Assembly: GCA_033182465.1 (NCBI GenBank)
Contig: CP137323.1
Coordinates: 992,001 to 1,056,000 of the forward strand
Source of the DNA: Sanghuangporus weigelae
Taxonomy: Eukaryota; Basidiomycota; Agaricomycetes; Hymenochaetales; Hymenochaetaceae
Length of the DNA: 64,000 nt
Direction: 5' to 3'
How positions within the stretch are numbered: position 1 is the first letter of the stretch; each line of letters opens with the position of its first letter. This document shows, in pieces, positions 48,304-60,732 of the stretch. The translations under genes and the position numbers were made by a program. A model generated the notes under the pieces. That model had not been told where the DNA came from and searched no databases. It was given only the letters and a program-made list of their open reading frames with translations.

Positions 48304-50696
48304 ATGCTTGGCCCTATGTTTGCGTCGCTGAAGACCTCGGTTAAGCCAAAGAGCTGTGCTCCGGCTCAACACCGATGCGAAGAGCTCAGTACGCGTCTGC
48401 ATGCGTACACCTTCCGGCAGCGCCTGGGGAGGGGTGCATTTGGACAAGTCTACCTTGCGGAGGTCGACGATGAGTCCATGTCGAGATTCAGTAGGGAGAA
48501 CCATGGAAAGCTTTTGGTCGCGGTTAAGGTCATCAGACGCACAAAGCTCGAGAAGGAATCGACGCGTGCGCTGGCGCGCGCAGAGGCGGAGAACCTTAGA
48601 CGTATTTCTGAGACTAAATCGCTTTTCTTCACACAACTGCGAGAGACGTTTTCTGATGCGCACAACCTGTACATTGTCACTGTGAGTCTTCTTCCCATTC
48701 CTTCATTGAAGATTATAGTATATTCTGAACCCCCAAATAGGACTTCCTCCAAGGCGGAACGCTGCGCAAAGAAATGAACCGTTATTACGGGATGGGAAAA
48801 GCCATTCCAAATGACAGGATTGTGCTGATAATGGCCCAGCTGGTTGAAGCTCTCGCTCAGATCCGCGATTTGCGCATCGTCCATCGGGACATAAAGCCCG
48901 ATAATATACTCCTCGACTCTCGCGGAAACGTAGTCCTCGCCGACTTCGGACTGTCTCGTTGGTTCGAAGTAGCCTCCTCCGAGGACGATTTCGAGGACGT
49001 TGCAAACGATAATCGGAAGACAGGGCGGAGAGTAGTAAAGTGCAACTCGCATCTAAGCATCTTCAAGTCCTGGCGCGAGAAAGACAGGCGGAAGGGCATT
49101 GACGATGCTTCAGGCTCACGGAGTGAACGGGAAGGCGAAATCTCGAGCACCGATACGGATAAGTCCTGTATGACGGACACAGGCTGTGGTACACTTGCGT
49201 ATGCTGCTCCAGAGATGCATCGCGGGGAGGCATACTCGTTCTCCGCTGATATCTACTCTCTAGGCGTCGTCTTCCATGAGATGCTCCTTGACCGCTTACC
49301 ACCCTACCCGCCAACAGAAGCCGAGTCCGTCCACGAAGACAATGAAGAATGGTTTTTAGACACTCCGAAGAAGAGTACTCAAAAACTGACGATCGAATGT
49401 GTCGCGCTTCACCTTCTCAAGTCCCTTCTTGCGCTTGACCCGTCAAAGCGCATATCTATTTCGGAGTTGCGCACTCATTCCTTCCTCTCTGGCGTTCACT
49501 GGCAAACACTCGCAGCTCAGACCTATACTCTTCCCGACTATCATTCCGCGCCTTCTCTTCCTCTCAAGCTACTTCCGTATTCAGGTGTGATTAATCCGGG
49601 AGTTTTTGTCGATCCTCTGGTTGTTCCTGAAGACGGGCTAGATCGTGCGCTCGACGAAACCTTTAATGTAGAGGGATGCTTAGTGATGAGGCGACGACCA
49701 GATGGAGAGCATGAGCGATGGGAGGGCACCGGAATCGGAAAGGTAATGCTGAACGTGTCCGAGAAGACCCTGCAGGTTTGGAACTTTGTTAGAGGTCGCG
49801 ATAGGCGTGTCACGAAGAGAGAATGGGCAGGAGATGTTGGTTATCGGAGGGAGACCTTCGCTAGAATGACAGGATTCAAGACAAATAAGCAGTCTGGATG
49901 TGGTGTTGCTGGACAGAACAATGCTGGCAGAGAAATCGAAGCTGTTGCACAGACAGAGGACCTTTCGAGTTCACACTCCTGTGACTCGGTGGTTGCAAGC
50001 ACGGGGCATGGCTCTTCGACTTCTCACGAATCAGCATCCGTCCGACATACGTCGCCTGAACCTCAGCATCCTCGCGTGCTGAGGCGAGTCACCGCGCTTA
50101 TACCCCCCAGACTAAGACCAGTGCCCTCTGTACAAACGCATATCTCAAGTCCGAGGCTAGGCTTACTACCTGAGCAATCAGACAATGAAAGCTCGGGTTC
50201 GGACTCCGATTCAGATATCAGCAGCACGATAGCTATTTTTGCTCGCTCGTTTTTAGCGTCCGAGTCCGACTCTGAACTGGAGGCGCAGGCTGTATCGAGA
50301 AGTGCGAGGCCAGTCTTAACTCGACTATCCACTGACCTTCCTATTTCCTCTCCGGGAGGTTCGCCGTCATCTTCACCTCCCTTCCCTTCATCTTACACCC
50401 TCTCCCGAGCTTTAGAGAATGTTCTGCCATCTCTCTTGTCTGCCATCTCCCCGTCCGCTGAGGTCCGTGCAGAAGATAAACTGCCCGCGAAACTCATGCC
50501 TCTAAGTTCTTCCTGTCCTTCCCCTCTTCCTTCGTCATCTCTTACCCATTCTGCTATTTCTTCGGTCCTTCCAACACCTGTGCGTGGCAATTCGCGCCTC
50601 ACGGGCATGGTCAACTTTCATGACGATGGTGCTAATAGTATAAAGAGAGCGGGAGTGGCTGAAATTCGCGGGATGGACTTGATAGTACAGCTGTGA
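48304..50696 (+). CDS. Ser/Thr protein kinase with long C-terminal tail
   Basis: Two exons (48304-48681, 48741-50696), 777 residues. Start MLGPMFASLKTSVKPK is the first ATG in frame. The kinase domain has the Gly loop GRGAFGQVYLAEV, VAVKVI, the alpha-C Glu in EAENLRRI, catalytic HRDIKPDNILL, DFG in LADFGLSRW and the APE motif in GTLAYAAPEMHRGEAYSFSADIYSLGV. Between DFG and APE sits an 85-residue charged insert. All catalytic residues are present, so it should be active. After the domain, a beta-rich-looking part (LVMRRRPDGEHERWEGTGIGK, LQVWNFVRGRDRRV) precedes ~300 disordered Ser/Pro-rich residues. I cannot assign it to a named kinase; the activation segment is more AGC/CAMK-like than tyrosine-kinase-like. 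Confidence 0.88.
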
Positions 50697-50861
50697 GGGA
50701 GGTAGTAGAGAATAAAGGAATTGTGGATGGCATGCCAAACTCAGTTCGGATGCACTTGCAGTCGAAGGAGTGCAATTTTTCATCATGCATTTATAGCATC
50801 GGAAATCCAACACTTTATCATAATTTTACACGCTAATAGCAAGATACATATTTAAAGTGAT

Positions 50862-51201
50862 TTAAGAGTAATTCTTATCTTGAACGGGGACATCTTTCCC
50901 TGGAATAAGATATGTCAGGGTACGAGATTGAGGGGCTGAGCGAGCGAAACATACCGCTTATCTTCTTGAATCCCGTACGAACGCCATCGCTAATCTTTTC
51001 CGTTGTCGAATGGCTCTGTCAATAATATGTTCATCAGTATGCACTAACGATAGACGGTGTGCCTTCTCTAACCTGTTTGTGACCAGCTTTACCCTCGACG
51101 AAATCAACGCCCTTGTCGAGCATGTCACCGTTACCCCCCGACACATTGTTGGGGTTCGAACCAGTCATGCCGGTGTTCTGAGTATTGCTCATTGGGTTCA
51201 T
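50862..51201 (-). CDS. 75-aa hydrophilic protein with DKGV-KAG-SDG motif
   Basis: Three exons (51073-51201, 50955-51015, 50862-50899) encode 75 residues: start MNPMSNTQNTG, a short Gly/Asn-rich lead (SNPNNVSGGNG), then DMLDKGVDFVEGKAGHKQ, TTEKISDGVRTGFKKISG and KDVPVQDKNYS. It is a minimal form of the protein at 33988, sharing the block order, the 61-nt middle exon and intron phases. A second ATG nine bases on could be used. Convergent with the kinase gene, 165 bp between stops. No membrane or secretion signal. Function unknown; small heat-soluble stress proteins look like this. Confidence 0.85.
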
Positions 51202-51250
51202 GTTGTCGTGATGTTTCTGTTGAAACGCTTCATTGCACCAAGTTACTCTT

Positions 51251-51257
51251 TTATATA
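51251..51257 (-). promoter_or_regulatory. TATA box of the 75-aa protein gene
   Basis: TATATAA on the minus strand, about 50 bp upstream of its ATG at 51201. Confidence 0.55.
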
Positions 51258-51628
51258 AGATTTCTGGACCGGTGACCGATTGGAGTGAGACAATATTGGA
51301 ATGGAGAAGCATGACGTCGAGAGCCACAGATGCACCCTATTATTTACATCCGACTATCCTATGACGATTGTGACATATCTCTGTGCCTGACGTTATTTCA
51401 CAGTAAAGACATTAATATTTCTACCTCTATTACTGATATAGCAATCATTCCACAAAAGGGAGCTACGGGTAAAACGAATAAAAGTGAGAGCGACGTAAGA
51501 AGAATAAACCAAACAGCACGTAATCAAAAGCAACGATCTAGCCAGATACACAATTATAAAATAACATGTAAATGAGAGGAGATACAGAGTCTGCGCCCAA
51601 GATAAGACGTCTAGAAGAAAAGCGGACG
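51258..51628. other. Intergenic
   Basis: 370 bp between the 75-aa gene promoter and the CHK1 stop. No gene. Confidence 0.4.
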
Positions 51629-53655
51629 CTATGTGCGCTTTAGAACATGTGGCTCCACATTTCCGTCCTGAATAACAGCTCTCCAAAGCTGACGCCAAGA
51701 GATCGGATTCCCCTTCAATCATTATTTCAAATTCAATCAATATCAGATATGTATTGGAACAATTCAAATTGGGTAGACCACTCACCTGATCACGCTGCAT
51801 AAGACAAAAGGAGCCCTCGCTTCCATTATACGCGAAGGGCTCGATCTCAATCCAGCCTTTAAATAGCTCATGTCGTCTATCATATCCACCAACACGCAGG
51901 CAAAGTCGGTCCGGTTGGGACTGATCCGTCGGTGCTAGTTTGGTCTTCACACCGAGATCATTCACAGCTGCCGTGACAAGCTCCATGAGCCGTTCCGGAG
52001 GCACGTCACCGTAGAAACGCGTAAGATGGGGTGTATATCGTCGGCCACGCTGTGTTTGAGACTGCATAGCAGAGATGAGATAGAGGCCGGTGAATAAGCA
52101 TAAATGGATTCACAAAGAGCAGGAGTGATCTCGTAAATTGAGATAGATGAGATGAAGAGGACATTTCGTCTTCGTCACTGTCCATCTGATCCGGGAGCCT
52201 ATGAAGAGGGACTGAGCGAAAGGTCAAAGTACCGTGTGAATAGAGCTCGCACGAGTAGTGAGGATCAATGATGCCCATGTCACCAGTCTGGTGAAGTGAT
52301 TGTGTCAGGCGCTGAGCAAGAGCGACTTGACCTTCGCGTTCAATCTGGCTCGGCCTATCGTCTTCGGTCAGTTCCGATTTCTTTCAAGAATGAACAGCGA
52401 GATCATACCGTAAGCACCACGGGTGTACCATGATTTCAGATAGTGTCATTCGGCTAGATGGATGAATATTCAGTATGCCACGTATCAATGCTTGTAGGCA
52501 TAATAAGCACATAACATCTGATCGTAATAGTAAGTCATACGCACAGAGTGCATCGGGGGTGAGCCGATTCCAAGGTGGGTCATCAAATATCTCTCCACGG
52601 ATGTATCTTCGGAACTCGTTACTATGTGCTGACGGTTCATCCCATGGGGTATCTATGATTGATGGTGAGCCTGAGAGTTTGCCCAAGCCGGGAGAAGAGG
52701 ACGTACTACCACACAGTAATGTAAAAAGGATAACACCCGCACCCCACACATCAATAGGTTCAGCGTGATAAGGATCGTCGGAGTTGAGCTGCGCGATTAT
52801 CTGTTATTAGCCTGCGTTCCAGAAACGCAACTAGATAATTTTAATTGCCTCGGGAGCGACATATGGTAAGCTTCCACATCGTTCGGTCAGAAGTCTCACT
52901 CGGCCGGATTCTTTATGTCGGAAAACGGAGCATAAGCCGAAGTCGGAAATCTTGAGACGACCAGCAACATCAAGCAGGAGGTTCTCGGGCTTGAGATCCC
53001 GATGACATACTCCTTGCTCATGAATATAATGCTGAGATCGAGTCGTAATCGGAAATCAGTTTTGATAGGTAGATGAAATGGCCGTCACGACGTACGAGAC
53101 CTGCTACGAGCTGGTTGAAATAATACTGAGCGACATCCTCATCCACTCCAACCTCCGGAGCTATAAATAGATCATCTCAGCTTCAGAGTAAACATGATAG
53201 AAATGGTGAATAAGTACCAATCTTATCAAATAAGTCTCCACCGCTTGCAAGTTCAAGCAGCATGTACACACCCGGAAAGTATTTCGCCTTCGGTTCGTTC
53301 TCTACGATGACTGCGTTGAGGAACTCGAGGACGTTAAGATGCTTCATCGCAGCATGTACGCGCATCTCCTTGTCGAGTGACTTTCGGTCTTGTTCTGTTG
53401 TCTCCGGTGTTAGCGCGACGACTTTGCATGCAGCAACACTGTGCGAGTCGAAATTGACCGCCTTGTAGACTCTGCGGTTGAAATTAGAGGAGAAGAGAAG
53501 GTAAATAAGAAGACGCTTGCGTAGAAAAGCCACCACCACCAATGCGTTCTATAAGCTGGAAGCCTGCATACAAAACTAGTTATCAGCCTGACGCGATCTT
53601 CTGCAAAGCACGACGCACCAGCGATACGAGGATACTTCAAGTTCGGAGATGACAT
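51629..53655 (-). CDS. CHK1: CHK1 checkpoint kinase
   Basis: An eleven-exon gene starting [13 protein letters not shown]. Chk1 is the nuclear effector kinase of the ATR pathway and blocks mitosis after replication stress. Kinase motifs: Gly loop [12 protein letters not shown], catalytic [24 protein letters not shown], then [18 protein letters not shown] and [41 protein letters not shown]. The C-terminal regulatory (KA1-like) domain has [38 protein letters not shown] and [16 protein letters not shown], ending EPHVLKRT. Two introns (53472-53520 and 52789-52848) start with GC instead of GT. Using them restores GFSTVYK and APELNSDD exactly as in other Chk1 proteins. RAD17, an upstream component of the same pathway, is also in the window. 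Confidence 0.95.
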
Positions 53656-54296
53656 AATATGCAAGACAGACTATTTGAGAAAGAAGAACCAATTGTGGCT
53701 AGACGGTGAGCATCGTCTGTCAGACGTGGTCGGTGGGTGAGTCACCGTGTGACCGGACTTGGCACGTGATGTGTGACTGGCGCGTCTCTCGGTCGGCCTT
53801 GGCTGCGAGTCGTGAAACCTTCGCATCCCACGCATCCATTTGGTTTTAGTCGGCTCAATCAATCAAACAAGGGACTCCCAGTTTCAATCTAATGGAACAG
53901 ATTGAGCGTAGTATACAGAAATATTACAGTAAAATCAGTAATCTGTTTCGACATCGAAGCGAATCCACTTAGCCTTCCGACTCGGATTGTCTCCTTCGTC
54001 CTGATGTACAATTCCGTGATGTGATCATCCTGTCCGGAATGCGAAGTCGATGGAAACTGACCTGGAACCACATTCTTGTCTTATACTCAGAAGGCCGATA
54101 AGTTCCAAATTGTGGACGAAACCACGAGCGCCGCCAAAGCAGCACAAGTGCTGTAAACATCATAGGCCTTCTGACTCCCGAACGAACACACACAGTGTTA
54201 TTCAATTTCAATTAAACAACTGACTCGCGATTGTACAGTATACAGGATAGATCGAGTACAGGACAACAATATCAATACAGGCAACTTGACTAGCCA
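53656..54296. other. Spacer; right part belongs to the kinase duplication
   Basis: No gene. From about 53806 the sequence is repeated, with few differences, from 60733. Confidence 0.6.
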
Positions 54297-56988
54297 TTAG
54301 TGTGTTTCTACATCAGAGCGAATCCTCTTCGTCTTCGGTTCTTCCTCTTCTCCTTCCTCCTCCTCTTCCTCCTTAGTATCATGCTCATTTCGTTCCGGTA
54401 TGGGATCCATAGTTCCTAGGTGATCGGTGGAAGTGTACGAAATGGGCTGAACTGGCATGCGGCTGTCGGGTTCGTGACGCCGTTTCCCTTTTTGTGTGCT
54501 TGACGATGGGATATTCACTTGCTTCGCCCTAGCGTCGAGTGGCCAGTTCTTGAGATCTTCCACCTCCCTGAGAAGCTTGAGGATCATTTCACGAATCCTC
54601 AATCCACCACCTTCCGCCTTCTTCAGCATCTCACCTTGCGCTTTGATTACATCAGTTTGATGCCTATCGGGAGTGTAGATAGGCAAGAATAAGTCTGAGA
54701 AGTCAATCAAAAGGTCGCGTAGTCCAGGCCGATCAGGGAAGTCCAAATCCTCGACATAGTTGCCCCCAGACAGTTTGAAGCATTTCGCGCGGCCACCGCT
54801 GACCTTACCGTCGGTGCATTCTTTCTCTTCGTCGAACATTGCCAGGAAATCGGTTAGATCGTCGGTACTCAACGATGAGTTTGTACATCGGACCAGAGTG
54901 AAGGTCAGCGCGTGAAGGAAAGACTCTAGATCGTCGACATAATCATGAACCTTTGTCTTCGAAAGTCTCAGAAGCAGCCCAGATATGAATTGCCACGTGC
55001 CCTAAGAGAAGCTTCAGCTAATCTGAGACATAATGAATGGAAGAAGGAGCATACCGTACGTCCCGGACGATGCGAATAACCTTGATTGGCATGCCTGCAG
55101 AGATCCCAGTCAATCAATCTACCTGACCCATCATCCATGATTAACACATTTCCAGGGCTTATATCTCGATGAAGGATTTCTGCCTCGAACATAGCATCAC
55201 AGTGGCCTGCAGAGTATCAGCAACGGGAAGAATCAGGACCGACATTCAAGCGCTTACATAATAAAGCATCTGCAACTGCCCGCAAGAGTACTGTAGTAGA
55301 TGGGAACGAAGTCAGATCACGCCCAACCTCTTTGAGGACAATCCGATAATGAGAATAACCGAGCATATTTCTCTGCAGGAACATCTTGTCGCCACAAACC
55401 CAATCCTCGAGGATGAATTTATCGGTCATAGTGCAATGGACCGTGTTGTACATGCGACCGCGAATAGGCATCTGCTCCGTTTCCTCAGAGGATGAGGCCA
55501 ACGCATTCGATGAGTCGGGGTCACGAAACGCCTTTAAATCGGTGTGCACGGCGCAAGTCGGTTTTTCTGTGCAAAGCTCGTCCAATTTTCGAACGTCGCC
55601 GGCGGTCACAAGTGGAATAAGGTTCCGCACGTTGCATCGCTCCATTTTCTCGTACGATATGTGTTCGACCACGACCATATCCATGTCGATTCTCCAGGAG
55701 TCCTTTAGCCAACAGATCTGTCCGCTTTCTGGGTCAAAAGCAGGCGTCCCACGCGAGTTGCGGCCCAACAACGAGCATGCCCATCGTCTCGGAAAAGTGC
55801 CAATGTAACTTTTAAACTTCATTGCACCTGTTTCCTGTCCCACATGAAGAACTGGGACCAAGAACTTGAAGTATCTCGCTCTCCGAAAGTATTCAGATCG
55901 ATCTTGAAACTCTTGCTCACTTTCGTAATTAAAACGATGCTGAATCAGAGCTTTCCTAGCGTTCTTTAACGATTCTCCGTCGATCGCGGTCGCGGGACGG
56001 ACAGTCCAATCCCAGCCACGTTGAAGCTGCGATAGCCTACTGAAGCGTTCAAGGAAATCCACAAGCCAGGATACCTCGATATATTTGAATGATCTGGTGA
56101 CAACCGCGCCGGCTCTGTCCCAGCGAATCAAGCGAGCAGAATCACCCGCAATGAGCACAGAGAAGCAGTGAGTTCGGAACGACATTCCCATTTGCGCGGC
56201 TGCGTAGGAAGTGATCTGTCCGATTATCTCCTGAGATGCATTGTCACTTCTTACGAATTCGTGCTTCGCCACGTTGACACCTTCTTTGGGGTCTTTGAAC
56301 GGATCCTTGGAACGCTTTGGTTTGAGTTCCATAGGGAATTCCATCTTCGAGAAGTCTGTCACGCGATCCGAGAGGCTTGAGCGCGCCTGACGATAAGCAG
56401 AGATGTCGGGAGCTAGACCCTCAATGACCCAGTTTGGATCACCTTTGTAGGCCGTTTTTGCGAAGCGTAAATTACTGATCTTTAGCTTGTTCAGCGCTTG
56501 TATCTTATAGGAGATAATCAATGGAGAGGCAAATAATATGAAAGGAAGCTACGCACCAGCGGGTCATACATCTCCAATTCAACCTTCCAGTTGTTATCCA
56601 ACGTAAAATCTAGTCCTTTGCTCCTATTTCTCCTTCTTGTACCATATGCATGAGTAGGCTTGACGAATGCCTCCAAAAACTGCTCGACCGGCATAGGACC
56701 GAGAAAGTACTTATGTGTTTCGCGGTACATGTCTTTCTTGTTGTCCGAAGCTTTTATTGTGGGTGAACAATCATATAACTTGCCCGACGCCTTTCTATGA
56801 ATAGGAGTGGAAAACTGGAGTAACGCGCTAACAGGGGCGCCGGGCGACACGTGTGGTGGTGTCCGTGGAGGCTCTGCAGCCGCACGCTCCAAGAACGGAG
56901 GAGCACTGGCACTGATGATGTATAGAAGAGAAGGCACGTGAGTGACACTAATATCATGTGATCGCGTCCAGCAAGCCAACCTTTCCAT
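54297..56988 (-). CDS. FunK1 fungal-type protein kinase, copy A
   Basis: Four exons (56557-56988, 55258-56503, 55055-55206, 54297-55001), 844 residues. FunK1 kinases are a basidiomycete expansion of uncertain function. The N-terminal part carries the family lead (PMPVEQFLEAF, VELEMYDPL, SYAAAQMGMSFRTHCFSVLI, ARLIRWDRAGAVVT). The kinase core has FILEDWVCGDKMF, RIVLKEVGRDL, catalytic LHRDISPGNVLI and LIDWDLC in place of DFG, then GTWQFIS, DDLESFLHAL. The C-terminal tail is acidic (DTKEEEEEEGEEEEP) followed by a basic TKRIR, a possible nuclear signal. The start is the ATG of MERLACWTRSHD, shared with copy B; an upstream in-frame extension is open only in copy A. A TATA-like run lies about 85 bp upstream. 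Confidence 0.92.
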
Positions 56989-57068
56989 TTCGAATGCAAC
57001 AGAGAATAGTAGCAGGATATCGTTCGAGTGAGAGCTAAGAGTTGGGTATAGAGTAGTGAGTGCAGAGA

Positions 57069-57076
57069 ATATATAT
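57069..57076 (-). promoter_or_regulatory. TATA-like run of FunK1 copy A
   Basis: ATATATAT about 85 bp upstream of the ATG at 56988. The same bases end the window at 63993-64000 for copy B. Confidence 0.4.
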
Positions 57077-58285
57077 GGGCTGTGGCGACTTCTCTTTGTC
57101 TTATGCTCAGGGTCCACACCTGGCCACAGAGAGGCAGTTGGCCGCAGACCGGTAAGTTCCGAATTGCATACGAAGCCACAGCGATATTCACTCTTTCTGT
57201 AACAGTGGGAATATGCGTTACACATGAAAATGAGAAACAAGCCACTTTCTATACGACGAAGTTCTTTTTAAGGATTACTAAAGGTCGCTGGATTAAAGTG
57301 AAGTCTGGAATGGATCTGAGTCGTGCTTTTGCCACGGCATTCTATGCTATTACTGTCTTCATCCAGCTCGAATATCGGTACATTGAGTCCTATGGTAAGC
57401 CCTACAATTCATGACTACACAAATACTTCTAATTTTTGGCCGTAGTTACTACCTTGGAATCCATGACGTCGAATCTTGAAAGATCGAACTCATACTGTCT
57501 TCTGCTTAGCCAGACTCCAGCATCACTACTCCTCTATTCCATCAGCAGGAAGCTTACTAGAGTGACAGTTTTGCATTTGTTCCTTCAGCGCAGTGCGTGA
57601 TGGCACATATTTCGTAGCTTTCGACTCGGAGAGTCAAACATTGAAGGATATACTACCACTACAAGCTTAATTGTCAACTCCCAAAGCTTGAACAGTATTT
57701 CTAGAAGATTACATGAAACACTGCAGCAGACATGGTCCATGAAGCACTGATATAATTAGGCCGACAACCAGCAGTTTTATAATGAAGTCGAAATTCACAG
57801 AAAAGGCTAAACAGCTTCTATTAGCTTATAAGCCAATATAATTTATAAAAGAGGTAAAATTTGCATAAGTGCTTACTTCAGACCTCGAGATTCCATAAGA
57901 CGTAAAAGCTGGCAACAGACAGAGATAAGGCTTGTTAAAAGGTGAAAGTATGATTGGCACTTATCACAAATGTAGATGGCTGATCAAAACTGATCAGACT
58001 GATCGACACTTCCAAGTTGTATAAGTACTTACATGTCACCTCTGATTTTGGCAAGACGCGACTATTCTTCTGATTTTGATAAGTAGTTTACTGGTGTAAA
58101 AGGATATATAAGCTAGTACAAGACATCATAAGGCAGGCTGAGATTTCAGATATCGGTTCACTATTTTAAAAGCACACTAAATCCTTATTCCCCCACGCAC
58201 TGTGACAAATAAGATGTTGAAGTCATTTGGGATTGAGAGCTGCGCAAGCACGTGAGGTCGAGGACGTGCAGTCGGCAGCTCTTCA
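57077..58285. other. AT-rich gene-free stretch
   Basis: 1.2 kb between FunK1 copy A and the HMG-box remnant. A 110-codon plus-strand frame at 57082-57414 lacks motifs. From about 57650 strongly AT-rich. Confidence 0.4.
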
Positions 58286-58450
58286 TTAGGGATTGAAGGG
58301 TGAGCGCGAGAAGAGACGTGACGACGCGGAGGAGTCAGTAGGAGCTGGAGCAGAAAATGGCCCACTGTTGGTGGGTGGTTCACTCGGAATGGACAGCTGC
58401 GTGAGGGCTCGAGATCGAGGACGCGCAGTCGGCGGCTCTTCGTAAACGCG
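58229..58450. repeat. Internal ~62-bp direct duplication at the 3' end of the HMG-box remnant
   Basis: The minus-strand stretch coding EEPPTARPRSRALTQLSIPS (58389-58450) recurs with changes as EELPTARPRPHVLAQLSIPN at 58229-58290, at or beyond the stop. Confidence 0.75.
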
Positions 58451-59689
58451 GAACATGGAATTCTGCTAAGGACTGGAGAGTCAGCGAGGACGAATGGCGG
58501 AAGTTCAAACGCGAAATTTACACACCTGCATCTCGCCGCCACCAGTCAAGAAATCAGGTACCTGCTCTTGCATACTAAAGGCCGACTGTTGCTGCGGTTG
58601 CGCATGTGAGCTCGGGAACTGGAACGTCTTCATCGCGTTATATTCGCCCTCTCTTTGCTGCGCTGCAACCTGTCCGTTCACTTGCGACCGCTGCTCACCC
58701 GCTGCGCTAGCATTCTCCATCGCGGGTGATCCTGTGGAGGAGTTGTTATTCGAGCCTGCGTTTGTCTCCGAGAGCTGTGGAAGCTTGATCGCAGGAGGCG
58801 CTGGTGGGTAGAGGTCCGTCTGCTGAGCCAGAGCTCCCGGAGCACTTGTTGAGCGACGGCTCTGAGGGAACACGAAGCTAAGAGGGCCCGGAACAATGCT
58901 CTGGACTGTCTGTGCTGGAATCTGTGCAGACAGTGAATGTCCATGTCCATGCCCATGTCCTCCGTGGTGCGAATAGGACGACTAGATGGGACCAGATTCC
59001 AGCGCAAAACTCACAAGTGCATTTCGGATGTCGATTGCGAGACTCCCGCCTGATCCAGACATGGAAAATCTCAGCGGAAGGGAAAGCGGCCACGCCTGAC
59101 CTCGCGACTGAGGTCCCTTTCATTCGCTTAAAGAAGTTCATAAGATCCGCAACCAGCACACTTCCGCACGGCCGACGTACCATGGGCATATCTCCTCGTG
59201 CTCCTTCTTTCTTTGCTTCGCCAAGTCGTCCTAATATTTGCGCTCTTCCGCCGATAACGAACGCCATTGCTGCGAAATCATCTTTGACAGATCAGCTTGG
59301 CGTCATCGTCGCGTTACCGGGTCGCCCTCCTGCGCTTCAGCCGCTTCTGCCAGGCAGCACTCGCGACGGAACAACATGAACACATTCTCGGCTCGCTTGA
59401 TATAATCCCCGTCTCCGCGCTTTGGCAGTTGCTCCATACCAACGAGCTGAAGAGTATGCGCATGCGGGTTTGGAGGAAGCGGTGGAGGTACTCGCTGAGC
59501 TTGAGGCGCAGGTTGAGTTGCTGGGTGACTAAAGTTGAGCGTATGCGAGTGCATGGGCAGAGAGAGAGAGATGGAAGAGCCTCGCCGGCGAGCGGCGAGA
59601 GTCAGAGGTGCTCTCGGTTTGCATTGGGAGCGTTGAAAAGAGCTGATCTGAGCAGTAGGCGGGGCTGTATCTGCCTGCGCCCTCTGCAC
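58286..59689 (-). pseudogene. HMG-box transcription factor, inactivated
   Basis: The reading order matches a fungal HMG-box (MATA_HMG-type) regulator. The N-terminal Pro/Ser-rich frame starts MQRAQADTAPP. The box begins GDGDYIKRAENVFMLFRREC and continues RQADLSKMISQQWRSLSAEERKY, DDLAKQRKKEHEE. A His/Gly-rich stretch precedes SIVPGPLSFVFPQSRRSTSAPGAL, PPAIKLPQLSETN, MKTFQFPS, QEQVPDFLTGGGEMQ and, after an intron, NSMFRVYEEPPTARPR. Two in-frame stops fall inside the box, a TGA before RQADLSK (about 59310) and a TAG at 59231-59233 where Trp is expected. Both fit C-to-T type changes. The part joining box and C-terminal region is also poorly conserved. It lies between the two FunK1 copies. Confidence 0.8.
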
Positions 59690-60732
59690 ACTCTGGCTGC
59701 ATCTCGCTACATGCAGCGTTGTGAACTGGGGTTGACCAGGTCGCTGTTGCAGCTGACTCGCATCTTGATGTCGCTCGGGCTCGAAAAGTGAAGGAGAAGA
59801 AAAGGGCGTCGACGGTTCGGCTCAGAAGGTGTCAGTGGTGGACCGTGATTACCATTCAGTCTGCATACACTCAGAAAGAAAGAGATGCCGGTGGCACGAG
59901 CCAGCCCGCTAGAAAATAAACAAGGCGTCTCGCCGATTTCCTCATGAAAGACCGAGAAAAGTGCATAGAGGGGCCACCAGAGTGGCACAGAGGAGATAAT
60001 GGAATGGAAGTGAGGAGGAGAGACGAGATGATGCGTCAACGCGACCTAAGTATGACTGGTCGGAGCTCAAAATGTGCAACACGTGACCGCATAGACTTGA
60101 CTACTCGACTTTGAATTTATGGTTGCATAATACATCCTAGCACAAGCAATTCAATTCTGTATATTTGAAAGTTAATTCTGGTCATATATTTCTTGCATAA
60201 TCTTAAGCATCGCTCATGTATATTATCTGGCCTCCAAAATTAATCTGATGTGATAATGTGCTGATACTACCCTTGTAGAAAAGTTATCTTACTTTGACTA
60301 TATTATTAACACGATTTCGTGCTTCTGCTTCGATTGTATTCAAGATACCAGACTTGTCTTCTGCTTATCCAGCTCATAACATATTTATGAGTCATTATAT
60401 AGTGCACGGAATGCATTTATCTGCTCACAATACATTCATTATAATATCATTGCATTTCTGTAGTGCTGAAGATAGTTCTATACTTATATAAGGAGAAATT
60501 CATCCTGATGCTCACATCTTATAAATATGAATCTGTACTTATTATTTTCTTAGAAAATACATCTCACACCTGTCGCTAATTCGCCATAAATTATCCGTGT
60601 TGCCTACCTCTTTATGGCTGCTTTCATCTGCTTATAATCTACCCAAATTCAGATATACTCTAGACCAGCTGACTAAATGGCTGTCAGCTACTTACAGCGT
60701 CGATCGGCGAAATGACTTTTTACTGATGTCTA
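59690..60732. other. Gene-free stretch, AT-rich right half
   Basis: Upstream flank of the HMG-box remnant, then about 600 bp of AT-rich sequence up to the right duplication copy. No gene seen. Confidence 0.4.

Larger units (their letters stand above)
53806..57076. repeat. Segmental duplication, left copy
   Basis: About 3.27 kb repeated in direct orientation at 60733-64000 (offset 6918-6927 bp). It covers the whole FunK1 gene plus ~490 bp of 3' flank and the promoter. Similarity is uneven: near-perfect from about 55293 to the promoter, clearly lower in 54420-55290, high again in the 3' flank. The right copy is cut by the window edge, so the true length may be greater. Confidence 0.93.

Noticed and set aside
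51393-51625. Extended C-terminus of CHK1 by read-through of the last intron
   Set aside because: Splicing to [10 protein letters not shown] gives the conserved Chk1 end; the read-through part is intron and downstream sequence.
57082-57414. 110-codon plus-strand frame as a membrane protein
   Set aside because: Lies across the FunK1 promoter region, with weak hydrophobic content and no motif.
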